The position numbers and the translations under genes are program-made. Under the pieces are notes generated by a model, which was not told the origin of the DNA, made no database searches, and saw nothing but the letters and a program-made list of their open reading frames with translations. From assembly GCA_963843315.1 (NCBI GenBank), contig CAWJJU010000002.1, positions 620,001 to 684,000 of the forward strand: a stretch of DNA of 64,000 nucleotides, given 5' to 3'. The stretch comes from JAWVFM01 sp963843315. Its GTDB lineage: Bacteria; Actinomycetota; Thermoleophilia; Solirubrobacterales; 70-9. Below, piece after piece: positions 8,550 through 19,024 of the stretch (position 1 is its first letter; each line of letters starts with the position of its first letter).

Positions 8550-9197
8550 GTGGCAAAGGTAACGAAGGGCCCGCGTTTCGCTCTCGGCTTCTTTGTTGTC
8601 CTTGCGGTCTCTGCGGCGGTCCTTGCCGGCGCGGCCGTAGCGTCGGCCCCCGTCATCAAGAACGGCGGCTTCGAAACGGGCGACTTCACGGGATGGGCAG
8701 CCAACACGGACACGGGCTTCGCCCTCTGGCAGGTCTATACGGATGCGGACCCCGGGCTGCCGCCTCCGCCCAGGGGTGGCCACGCTGCGACGGAATCGCA
8801 GGGAGGCCCGGCCACGCCGATCCTTTCTCAAGGGTTCAAGGTCCCCAAGCACGCGAAGCTGACGCTGATTTCGGGCTACCACAACCTCGCGCCAGGCTTC
8901 GCCACGCCCCACGACCTCAACGCGAGGGCTGACGCCAACCATGGCATCGACAACCAGCAATACCGAATCGACTTGATACGGGCGCACGCACGACTCCATT
9001 CCGTGGACAATTCCGACGTCCTCAAGAACCTCTTTCGCACCAAGGTCGGCGACCCCCAGACAATGCACCCGAAGGCGATCAGCGCCGACCTCGCCAAGTT
9101 CGATGGGCAGAGCGTCAAGCTCCGCTTCGCGGTTGCCGCCAATCAGGGCGGACTGCAGATCGAGGTGGACGGGGTCAAGGTCAAGACATCAAAGTGA
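8550..9197 (+). CDS. Secreted protein with NGGFETGDFTGW domain
   Basis: 215 residues with an N-terminal signal peptide (helix about 12-32, cleavage near VASA). The mature protein opens with IKNGGFETGDFTGWAANTDT, typical of beta-sandwich (DUF642/PEP-CTERM-like, galactose-binding-like) exported proteins. The remainder is a single beta-rich domain with no catalytic motif I recognise. GTG 8550 follows TAGGAT (8538-8543) by six bases, a strong leaderless arrangement. The partner or ligand is unknown. Confidence 0.65.
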   Translation: MAKVTKGPRFALGFFVVLAVSAAVLAGAAVASAPVIKNGGFETGDFTGWAANTDTGFALWQVYTDADPGLPPPPRGGHAATESQGGPATPILSQGFKVPKHAKLTLISGYHNLAPGFATPHDLNARADANHGIDNQQYRIDLIRAHARLHSVDNSDVLKNLFRTKVGDPQTMHPKAISADLAKFDGQSVKLRFAVAANQGGLQIEVDGVKVKTSK

Positions 9198-9235
9198 CCT
9201 TGGGCTGGCGCGACCATGTCTACCGCGTTGGACAA

Positions 9236-9253
9236 GAAGCGCAATAGCGCTTC
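9236..9253 (+). terminator. Short GC hairpin after the secreted protein gene
   Basis: GAAGCGC and GCGCTTC form a perfect 7-bp stem with loop AATA, 38 bases downstream of the preceding stop. There is no U-tract, so terminator function is tentative. Confidence 0.4.
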
Positions 9254-9289
9254 GGTGGAAAGCGCAACCTTCGTGAGACACTGACGGCG

Positions 9290-9370
9290 ATGTCGCAGGA
9301 GAACGTCGTCAGTGCCGCGAGTTATCTGTCACGTGAGGGGGCTCTGCGGGCGGCGGGCGTAGTGGAGTAG
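9290..9370 (+). pseudogene. Internally deleted SnoaL-like protein relic
   Basis: A 26-codon ORF begins MSQENV, the usual start of SnoaL/NTF2-like proteins in these bacteria, and ends SYLSREGALRAAGVVE, which looks like their usual C-terminus. About 100 residues of the fold between are missing. I read it as a scar left by an in-frame internal deletion rather than a functional peptide. Compare the intact SnoaL-like gene at 29167-29556. Confidence 0.45.
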
Positions 9371-9410
9371 CGCTTCGGACGAACAGCAGCCAAAGCTGCG
9401 CCGGTATCAA

Positions 9411-10091
9411 TCAGCCGAGCAACCGCATGAGGCCGCGTCCGATGAAGAAGAGCCCGGCGGCGCTGAGTATCCCGACGGTGACCGTGCGACCGTGCCTAGA
9501 GATCTGATCGCGCACAGCCGCGAGCCCACGCTGGCTGGGATCTGGGGCAACTCTGGTCAGGACGAGGGGGACCCATGCCGGCATCGAAACCAGGCCGACG
9601 AGCACGATGACGAGCACCGCTTCAGCTGCGATCGCGACGTCGGCTCTGGAGATTTCTTTGGAGGCCGGTGCGATCAGGGCCAGTGTCGTGACATTCGTCG
9701 CCATGGCGAACACGCCGAACGCAAACGCCGCTCGAGCCCGGCGCGAACCACTCGCACCCGGGTCGTCACGGCTCTTGTGACTCGGTGACTCGCCCCGACG
9801 CCGCCCGGAGACGAAAACGAGAACTGCCACGTTGACCAAGACCAGGCCGAGAACGAGGTCGAGCGTCGCATCGAGGTTCGGCTCGGTCGGGAGCGAGATC
9901 GCGCGTCCGAACAGCACGATGGCGACGACGATCAGGAGCGTGGTGAGGATTACGCCGGCGGCGTAGCGCGCCGCGCTCCTGCCACCGCTGGGGCCGGCGA
10001 GGAGCACGCTTTGCTCGGTCAACATCACGGGGCTAATCGCGCCGCCCAAGCCGAGCGGGATGACGACTGCGAGTGCCGCCAGCATCGACAC
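9411..10091 (-). CDS. GAP/LysE-like integral membrane protein
   Basis: 226 residues with about six membrane helices, opening with LAALAVVIPLGLGGAISPVML. That start, and the central loop rich in Arg, Ser and Asp between helices 3 and 4, resemble the actinobacterial GAP (Sap, peptidoglycolipid/sulfolipid addressing) family, which is distantly related to LysE exporters. The substrate is unknown. A shared operon is unlikely: the terminator of nrdJ lies just upstream. Confidence 0.6.
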   Translation of the reverse strand: MSMLAALAVVIPLGLGGAISPVMLTEQSVLLAGPSGGRSAARYAAGVILTTLLIVVAIVLFGRAISLPTEPNLDATLDLVLGLVLVNVAVLVFVSGRRRGESPSHKSRDDPGASGSRRARAAFAFGVFAMATNVTTLALIAPASKEISRADVAIAAEAVLVIVLVGLVSMPAWVPLVLTRVAPDPSQRGLAAVRDQISRHGRTVTVGILSAAGLFFIGRGLMRLLG

Positions 10092-10186
10092 GACTATAGG
10101 CTCTCGGCCCTGCCAGTCGCTCTGGCGCGTGGGATCATCTTCGCCCCTGTTTGGCTGATCGCAGCGACAAGCTCCGCCTGAACGAC

Positions 10187-10210
10187 GAAGGGCGCCCGCA
10201 GGCGCCCTTC
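10187..10210 (-). terminator. Strong hairpin downstream of nrdJ
   Basis: GAAGGGCGCC and GGCGCCCTTC pair over 10 bp around a four-base loop. It lies 25 bases past the nrdJ stop on the minus strand. The strand after the stem reads GTCGTT, only weakly U-rich, but stem strength and position support a terminator. Confidence 0.65.
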
Positions 10211-10234
10211 GATCAGCTCAGACGGTGGTGAGGC

Positions 10235-13024
<2,790 letters not shown>

Positions 13025-13058
13025 CAAGTCCTCTCCTCGTCCTGGCTTTGGGGGTGGA

Positions 13059-13529
13059 CTACCCATGGTTGCTCGGCTCCCGGACGGAACCCCTCCGGCC
13101 GTCGCCGCCCCCCGAGCCCGCAAAATCCGGGTTCGGCTCGGGCAGCGTGCCGGCGAACTGCAGATAGGCGCCGTGGTCGACTCGGCCGAGGTGATCCAGG
13201 CAATGAGACGCGATCAGCTCGGAGCTCAGCTCGCCCCCGTTCGCCACGATCAGCGGCTCGACGGCGCTGACGATCTCGTTGATGTCGCGGCGGGAGACCG
13301 GCCGCTTGTGCGCCGCCCTGGTGAGGGCGGCGTTGAGCTTGCCGGCATCGAAGCGCTGACGGGCGCCGTCGCGCTTTCGCACCCACAGCGGCTCGGCCTC
13401 CTGGCGCTCGTACGTGGTGAAGCGGTGCCCGCAGTCCGAGCACGATCGACGCCGGCGAACGGCGAGGCCGTCGTCGGCGGGGCGGCTCTCGATGACCCGC
13501 GTCGAGCGCTTGCACTGAGGACAATCCAC
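13059..13529 (-). CDS. nrdR: Transcriptional repressor NrdR
   Basis: 156 residues. The protein begins VDCPQC, with the zinc ribbon closed by CSDCGHRFTTYER; an ATP-cone domain follows (VRKRDGARQRFDAGKL). NrdR senses dATP/ATP and represses ribonucleotide reductase genes. I chose GTG 13529 because it matches the family start and lies exactly seven bases after a perfect TATAAT, so the mRNA is probably leaderless. In-frame GTGs at 13535 and 13547 would lie inside or upstream of the -10. A long Gly/Arg-rich tail follows the ATP-cone. Confidence 0.95.
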   Translation of the reverse strand: MDCPQCKRSTRVIESRPADDGLAVRRRRSCSDCGHRFTTYERQEAEPLWVRKRDGARQRFDAGKLNAALTRAAHKRPVSRRDINEIVSAVEPLIVANGGELSSELIASHCLDHLGRVDHGAYLQFAGTLPEPNPDFAGSGGGDGRRGSVREPSNHG

Positions 13530-13536
13530 TCCCACA

Positions 13537-13589
13537 ATTATACCCACACATAGCGTTTACCGTGTCCAACGACGCGCTACATATAGCGT
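13537..13589 (-). promoter_or_regulatory. nrdR-nrdJ promoter with tandem NrdR boxes
   Basis: Two related 16-bp elements lie at 13574-13589 (GCGCTACATATAGCGT on the plus strand) and 13541-13556 (TACCCACACATAGCGT), spaced 33 bp apart, about three helical turns. They fit the known paired NrdR-box architecture. The proximal box overlaps the perfect -10 TATAAT (13542-13537), so bound NrdR would block polymerase, giving autorepression and control of nrdJ. Confidence 0.8.
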
Positions 13590-13716
13590 CCCCACGCGGC
13601 ACCTGTCATCGATGGACGAGAAACGCTACCCATGTCCGCGTTTCGCGTCCACGAGCGAATTCGGACGTTGCGGGAAGGGGGGGCGCAGCGGCGCCGCGCG
13701 CTGTACGATCGGCGTG

Positions 13717-14838
13717 GTGAGCATGCGGGAGCACACCTTCGGCGGGGCACGCCGCGCGGCGCTGGCGGTGGCGACCGTGGCGCTGCTGGCGGCGCCCGCC
13801 GCGGCGCAGGCCAAGCAGGCGAAGCTGACCCCGCTCAGCGCGTTCATGCGCGAGGGCGATTCCGGCACCCACAACCTGAAGTTCGAGCTGCTCGACTCCA
13901 AGCCGGGGCGCAAGCCCGTGAAGGTGGACTACGCCACGTCCGCCGGCACGGCGAGCGCGGCCGACTACACCGACGTGACCGGCACCGCGAAGATCAAGCA
14001 CAAGGCGGCCTCGGCCTTCATCAAGGTCCCGGTCCATGGCGACCTCAACGACGAGTACGCCGAGACCGTGAAGCTCAAGCTCTCCAACCCGCGCGGAGCG
14101 AAGCTCACCCGCAATCACGTGACCGGCTTCATCCTCGACGACGATCCGGCGCCGACAGTCTCGATCCACGGAACCTCCCAGGACGAGGGCAACAGCGGCA
14201 GCGGCAACGAGACCCTTCCGGTGACTTTGTCGCGTCCGAGCGGCAAGCCCATCAGCGTCGACGCGCAGACTGTTCCCGGGGGCAACGCCACGCCCGGCAG
14301 CGACTACACCACCACGGGCCCCACCCAGCTGAACTTTGCGCCCGGCGACACCGAGCAGGACTTCACGGTGCCGATCCTCGGTGATGCCACCTACGAGAAC
14401 GACGAGGTCTTCGTGGCCACGGTCTCCAACCCGTCGCCCACGGTGAGCATGGGCACCGCGGGGGCCGTCGGCTTCATCACCAACGACGACGACCCGCCCA
14501 GCCTTGCGATCGACGACGTCCAGGTGCACGAGGGCGACACCGGAACGGTCGACGCCGTGTTCACGGTCACGCTCACAGGGGCAACGGACCTCCCCGCGAG
14601 CGTGGACTTCGCGACCGGAGGTCAGGGCGACACCGCGACGCCCGGCGCTGACTACGTTTCGACCAGCGGCACTCTCGACTTCGCCGCGGGCGAGACCAGC
14701 AAGCAGATCACGGTCCAAATCATCGGCGACACGACCGCCGAATCGGACGAGATCTTCACCGTCGGCCTCTCGGGCGCGACGGCAGCCACGATTGCCGACT
14801 CCAGCGGCATCGGCCAGATAATCGACAACGATCCCTGA
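13717..14838 (+). CDS. Secreted Calx-beta repeat protein
   Basis: About 373 residues. An N-terminal signal peptide ends around AAAQA. Three Calx-beta-type domains of about 110 residues follow, each with the pattern VDYAT.AGTA...DY..V.GT, a late ETV/DEVF strand and a closing DDDP or DNDP (boundaries near IHG and LAIDD). Calx-beta domains bind calcium and occur in adhesins. There is no anchor, so the protein is probably released or wall-associated. GTG 13717 lies seven bases after TACGAT (13704-13709); the ATG at 13723 is an alternative. Confidence 0.72.
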   Translation: MSMREHTFGGARRAALAVATVALLAAPAAAQAKQAKLTPLSAFMREGDSGTHNLKFELLDSKPGRKPVKVDYATSAGTASAADYTDVTGTAKIKHKAASAFIKVPVHGDLNDEYAETVKLKLSNPRGAKLTRNHVTGFILDDDPAPTVSIHGTSQDEGNSGSGNETLPVTLSRPSGKPISVDAQTVPGGNATPGSDYTTTGPTQLNFAPGDTEQDFTVPILGDATYENDEVFVATVSNPSPTVSMGTAGAVGFITNDDDPPSLAIDDVQVHEGDTGTVDAVFTVTLTGATDLPASVDFATGGQGDTATPGADYVSTSGTLDFAAGETSKQITVQIIGDTTAESDEIFTVGLSGATAATIADSSGIGQIIDNDP

Positions 14839-14867
14839 TCGCCGCCGCGGCGGGGTACGCTTCCTAT

Positions 14868-15701
14868 GTGGTCGATGACCTGAGGCGCGGGGCGGCGGAC
14901 AAGGTGGCCACCGCCAGGGAGAACGTCGTTGCCGCGCGTGAGAACGCGGCGGGGGCGATGGCGAGCGCGCGAGAGAACGCGGCCGAGACGATCGCGACCG
15001 CCAGGGGGAACGCGGCGGATGCGATGGCGAGCGCCAAGGAGAACGCGGCGGATGCCATCGCCAAGGTCAAGCCGAAGCTTCGCGGCGTGTTCCACGAATG
15101 GGCGTTCCCCGTTGCCGTCCTCGCCGGCGTGATCCTGGTCCTCGCCGCCCCCTCCGACAAGGCCAAGCTCGCCGCCGGCGTCTACGCCTTCTGCCTGGCG
15201 GGGCTGCTCGGCACCAGTGCGCTCTATCACCGGGTGAACTGGCGGCGGCCGCGGGCGCGCCTGTGGATGCGCCGCCTGGACCACTCGATGATCTTCCTGC
15301 TGATCGCGGGCACGCTGACGCCGTTCGCCCTGCTCGTCCTGCACGGCGCCTTCGCGGCCGCAATCCTCATCGCGGTCTGGGCGGGCGCCGCGGTCGGCAT
15401 CGTCGTCGAGCTGATCTGGGTCGACGCCCCCAAGTGGGTCGCCGCGCTGGTCTACGTCGGCGTCGGCTGGATCGGCGCGGTTGCCTTCCCGGCGATCGCA
15501 ATCGACGCCGGAATCGGAGCGGCCGTGCTCATCGCGGTGGGCGGCGCGCTCTACACCACCGGAGCCGTGATCTACGCACGCGAGCGGCCCGACCCCAACC
15601 CGGCCGTGTTCGGCTACCACGAGATCTTCCACGTGCTCGTGCTGGGCGCCGCCGCCGCGCACTTCGCGGCGATTGCGATCTACGCGCTGCCCGCCGGCTG
15701 A
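14868..15701 (+). CDS. Hemolysin III (PAQR-like) membrane protein with 11-residue-repeat N-terminus
   Basis: 277 residues. Residues about 75-277 are a seven-helix HlyIII/PAQR domain with the metal-site residues in ALYHRVNW, RRLDHSMIFLLIAGT and GYHEIFHV. The first 65 residues are an added amphipathic segment of 11-residue repeats (ASARENAAETI, ATARGNAADAM, ASAKENAADAI), also visible as a 33-bp tandem pattern in DNA. Such repeats form LEA- or apolipoprotein-like helices that lie on membranes. GTG 14868 follows TACGCT by six bases, indicating a leaderless start. The enzymatic activity is unknown. Confidence 0.8.
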   Translation: MVDDLRRGAADKVATARENVVAARENAAGAMASARENAAETIATARGNAADAMASAKENAADAIAKVKPKLRGVFHEWAFPVAVLAGVILVLAAPSDKAKLAAGVYAFCLAGLLGTSALYHRVNWRRPRARLWMRRLDHSMIFLLIAGTLTPFALLVLHGAFAAAILIAVWAGAAVGIVVELIWVDAPKWVAALVYVGVGWIGAVAFPAIAIDAGIGAAVLIAVGGALYTTGAVIYARERPDPNPAVFGYHEIFHVLVLGAAAAHFAAIAIYALPAG

Positions 15702-15708
15702 GGGGCCC

Positions 15709-16029
15709 GTGGCGGAGTCGACCCTCTCGCTGTGGTCGGAGGACTCGGTTCTCTCGATCGCGTCGAAGGGGTCCTTCCTCTCGATCGGCTCGGTCGGCTC
15801 GGCCCTGTCGTTCGCCAGCATCGGTTCCGCCGCCTCTGCCCTCTCCGTCGGGTCGGCCGCCTCGTTCGGCTCGGCCCTATCGGCTGCGGCCAGGGGGTCG
15901 GTGATGTCGGCGGGCCAGGCCGGCGGCGTCCTCGGCGAGCAGAACCCGCGCGCCGCACTCCTCGCGGGGGCGATCGTCGCGGCCAGCGCCGCAGCCGTCG
16001 TCGCGCTCGCTCTGGCTGCTCGGCGTTAG
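15709..16029 (+). CDS. Serine-periodic small membrane protein, 106 aa
   Basis: Residues about 15-60 repeat a Ser-hydrophobic-Gly-Ser pattern (FLSIGSVGSALSFASIGSAA), spacing serines every 2-4 residues. A C-terminal transmembrane helix (LLAGAIVAASAAAVVALALA) ends in AARR. The Ser array could form a flat beta-solenoid or tightly packed helix. I know no function. GTG 15709 lies 8 bp after the hemolysin III stop, so the two are probably co-transcribed. Its stop overlaps the convergent stop of the siroheme gene. Confidence 0.6.
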   Translation: MAESTLSLWSEDSVLSIASKGSFLSIGSVGSALSFASIGSAASALSVGSAASFGSALSAAARGSVMSAGQAGGVLGEQNPRAALLAGAIVAASAAAVVALALAARR

Positions 16030-16769
16030 GGAGCTACGACCGGCACGGAGGCCTTCGCCGCCTCCACGAGCTCGACGACCTCGCGGTCGCGGCCCTCGCG
16101 AAGCAGCTCGATGGGGTCGGGATCGCCGTTGACGATGCCCTCGAAGAACTGCTTGCGGTCCTGGTAGGTGGGGAGGGTCCCCTTCGCCCAGCCGCGGGCG
16201 TCGTTGAGGATGATCGCCAGGCGCGCGTACGGCTCGCCATAGGTGTCTGCGATCTCGCGCTTCATGCGCTTGGCGAGCGCGGGGGAGGCGCCGGCCGTGG
16301 AGATCGCGATCGCCAGGGGGCCCGTCCGCACGATCGCGGGCAGGATGAAGTTGCACAGGGGCGGCACGTCGACCACGTTGACCAGCATCGCCCGCTCCTC
16401 GGCAGCGTCGTAGACGGAGATGTTGACGTCGGTGTCGTTCGTGGCGGCGATGGCCATGAACTTGCCCTGGAGGTCGGAGGCCTCGAACTCGCGCCGCTCC
16501 CAGTCGATCGAGCCCTCCGCGGCGAGCCGCTCGAGCTCGGGATGGGCCTGCGGCGCCACCAGCGTCACATGGCCGTCGCAGGCGAGCAGGCCCTCGACCT
16601 TCTCGAGGCCGATGTCGCCGCCGCCGACCACCAGGCAGTTGCGGCCCGACAGTCGCAGGCACGCGATGTAGAGCGGGGTCTCGAGCATTCCCCGGACGCA
16701 GGACTGGTCGCAGATCCCCTTGCGGAGCTGGCAGACGCATTCCTTGCCGGCATAGGCCTGGGCGGGCAT
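16026..16769 (-). CDS. Precorrin-2 dehydrogenase / sirohydrochlorin ferrochelatase-like (siroheme synthase N-domain)
   Basis: 247 residues. The Rossmann core starts LVVGGGDIGLEKVEGLL near residue 44, followed by AIAATNDTDVN and the ASPALAKRMKREI helix of the Met8/CysG N-terminal family. These NAD-dependent enzymes oxidise precorrin-2 and insert iron for siroheme, used by sulfite and nitrite reductases. Unusually, a Cys cluster (CVCQLRKGICDQSC) precedes the Rossmann fold. ATG 16769 lies six bases after TACCCT, which fits a leaderless start. The methyltransferase half of CysG is absent. Confidence 0.83.
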   Translation of the reverse strand: MPAQAYAGKECVCQLRKGICDQSCVRGMLETPLYIACLRLSGRNCLVVGGGDIGLEKVEGLLACDGHVTLVAPQAHPELERLAAEGSIDWERREFEASDLQGKFMAIAATNDTDVNISVYDAAEERAMLVNVVDVPPLCNFILPAIVRTGPLAIAISTAGASPALAKRMKREIADTYGEPYARLAIILNDARGWAKGTLPTYQDRKQFFEGIVNGDPDPIELLREGRDREVVELVEAAKASVPVVAP

Positions 16770-16865
16770 GGCCGAAGGGTAGAGCGTGGGCTGTGCGCCC
16801 TGCGAGCCGCCGGCGAGTCGCGCGGGTCGGCCGGCGAGCGCCGAGAGTAGGATCTCCCGCAGGGC

Positions 16866-18158
16866 ATGGAGCACCCGGATGATTCCCCGGCGGGAGGGCT
16901 CCCAGGTCAGGAGCCCTCGACGCGTGGTCAAGACCTCGGACCCGCCTTTGCACGCGGGCTGACGCAGCCGCGCCTGTCGCGGCGCCGGCTTCTCCAGTCC
17001 GCGGCCGCAGCCGGCCTGGGGCTCAGCGCGGCGCCGCTGCTCTCAGCCTGCGGCATCTCGGGGACGCGCGACACCGGCTGGCAGGCCGGCTTCAACTGGG
17101 ACGACTGGTGGAAGCAGCAGCAGCGCACCGGCACCCTCGACTTCGCGAACTGGCCGCTCTACATCGACCAGTCCCACGGCACGCATCCGTCGATCGACAA
17201 GTTCACCGCGCAGACCGGGATCAACGTGAACTACCGGCCGGTGATCGAGGAGAACGCCTCGTTCTTCGCCCAGATCAGCCCCGTTCTCCAGGCCAAGCAG
17301 GGCATCGGCTACGACATCGTGGTCTTCAGCGACGGCTGGGAGCTGACGCAGATGATCGCCAACCGGTGGCTGGTCCCGCTGGACCACTCGCGCCTCCCCA
17401 ACTTCGCTCGCTACGCCGGCCCGATCGCCAAGCACCCGGTGTTCGACCCCAAGAACACCTACACGGTCACCTGGCAGGCGGGGATGACGGGCATCGGCTA
17501 CGACCCCCGCGCCACGGGCCGCAAGATCACGAGCGTCCACGACCTCTTCGACCCGGCGTTCAAGGGCAAGGTCGGGATGATGTCCGACGACACCGAGCTC
17601 GGCACCGTGGGCATGCTGGCCCTGGGCATCGACCCGCCGACCTCGACGCCGGCGGACTGGAAGAAGTCCGCGGACCTCCTGGTGAAGCAGCGCGACGACG
17701 GCATCGTCCGCCAGTACTACGACCAGAGCTACATCAAGGCCCTCGAGGACGGCGACACCTGGATCACGCAGGCCTGGTCCGGGGACATCTTCCAGGCGCA
17801 GAACTCGGGGTTCGGGCACCTCGAGTTCGTCGTGCCGAAGGAGGGCGCGATGCTCTGGCACGACAACTGCATGATCCCCCTGCGCGCCCAGAACCCGGTC
17901 GACGCGCTGGACTGGATGAACTTCTACTACCAGCCTCACGTCGAGGGCCTGATCGAGGATTGGGTCAACTACATCTGCCCGGTCCCCGCCGCGCAGCAGG
18001 TCATCGCGGGACCTCTCGACGACGGCACGGTTGCGAACAGCCCGCTCGTCTTCCCGCCGCCCGCGATGCAGAAGCGCCTGCGCGCCTACTACGACTTCAA
18101 GGGAGTCGACGACCACGAGGAGTGGACGTCGATCTTCGACCCGGTGATCCAGTCGTGA
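16866..18158 (+). CDS. potD: Polyamine-type ABC transporter substrate-binding lipoprotein
   Basis: 430 residues. A twin-arginine motif SRRRLLQSAAAAGLG is followed by the lipobox LLSACG, so the folded protein is exported by Tat and lipid-anchored. The mature part is a PotD-like periplasmic binding fold (FANWPLYIDQ, DIVVFSDGWELTQMIANRWL, GTVGMLALG, ITQAWSGDIFQAQ). It delivers spermidine/putrescine or a related cation to PotBC. ATG 16866 follows TAGGAT (16848-16853) by 12 bases. The stop overlaps the start of potB. Confidence 0.88.
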   Translation: MEHPDDSPAGGLPGQEPSTRGQDLGPAFARGLTQPRLSRRRLLQSAAAAGLGLSAAPLLSACGISGTRDTGWQAGFNWDDWWKQQQRTGTLDFANWPLYIDQSHGTHPSIDKFTAQTGINVNYRPVIEENASFFAQISPVLQAKQGIGYDIVVFSDGWELTQMIANRWLVPLDHSRLPNFARYAGPIAKHPVFDPKNTYTVTWQAGMTGIGYDPRATGRKITSVHDLFDPAFKGKVGMMSDDTELGTVGMLALGIDPPTSTPADWKKSADLLVKQRDDGIVRQYYDQSYIKALEDGDTWITQAWSGDIFQAQNSGFGHLEFVVPKEGAMLWHDNCMIPLRAQNPVDALDWMNFYYQPHVEGLIEDWVNYICPVPAAQQVIAGPLDDGTVANSPLVFPPPAMQKRLRAYYDFKGVDDHEEWTSIFDPVIQS

Positions 18159-19024
18159 CGACACGGACGGCACGTTTGCGGGGGGCGGCCCCGCCGTACC
18201 TTCTCGGGCTGCCCGCGGGCGCGTGGCTCGGGATCTTCTTCGTCACCCCGCTGGTCGCGATCCTGGCCGTCTCACTGATGACGGGCAACTCGATCGACGG
18301 GTACAAGCTGACCTGGAACTTCAGCATCTTCGGCGACGTCATCTCGACCTACAAGACCCAGTTCGGGCGCTCCTTCTACTACGGGCTTGCCTCGACGGCG
18401 ATCGCGCTGGTCGTGATGTACCCGGTCGCGTACTGGATCGCGTTCCACGGCGGCCGGCGCAAGTCGGTGCTGCTCTTCTTCGTGCTCCTGCCGTTCTTCG
18501 TCTCGTTCGTGATCCGGATCATCTCCTGGCAGTTCATTCTGGCCGACCGGGGCATCGTCCTCGGCTCGCTCAAGGACATCGGCCTCCTGCCTCAGAGCTT
18601 CCATGTTCTCTCGACGCCGGTTGCCGTGATCGCGGGGCTCACCTACGACGCGCTGCCGTTCATGTGCCTGCCCATCTACGTGGCGCTCGAGAGCATCGAC
18701 CGCTCCCACATCGAGGCGGCGGCGGACCTCTACGCGAGTCCGTGGACGCAGTTCTGGCGGGTGGTCTGGCCGCAGTCGCTCCCGGGCGTGTACGCCGGGA
18801 TCCTCCTCGTGGCGATCACCAACATCGGCGACTACGTCAGCGCCGCGATCCTCGGCGGGCCGTCCACGACGATGATCGGGAACGTCATCCAGACCCAGTA
18901 CGTGGAGAACGCCAACTACCCGGTGGCGTCGGCGCTTGCCCTCGTGCTGATGGCAGCGCTCCTCGGGGCGATGTTCGTCTACGCGCGGGCCTTCGGGGCG
19001 CGCGCCGTCCAGGACTACGTGTGA
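18155..19024 (+). CDS. potB: Polyamine-type ABC transporter permease
   Basis: 289 residues with six membrane helices. The EAA-type loop contacting the ATPase is EAAADLYASPWTQFWRVVWP (about 188-207). GTG overlaps the potD stop (GTGA), showing translational coupling; its own stop overlaps potC in the same manner. It forms the transmembrane channel with PotC. Confidence 0.9.
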   Translation: MTTRTARLRGAAPPYLLGLPAGAWLGIFFVTPLVAILAVSLMTGNSIDGYKLTWNFSIFGDVISTYKTQFGRSFYYGLASTAIALVVMYPVAYWIAFHGGRRKSVLLFFVLLPFFVSFVIRIISWQFILADRGIVLGSLKDIGLLPQSFHVLSTPVAVIAGLTYDALPFMCLPIYVALESIDRSHIEAAADLYASPWTQFWRVVWPQSLPGVYAGILLVAITNIGDYVSAAILGGPSTTMIGNVIQTQYVENANYPVASALALVLMAALLGAMFVYARAFGARAVQDYV

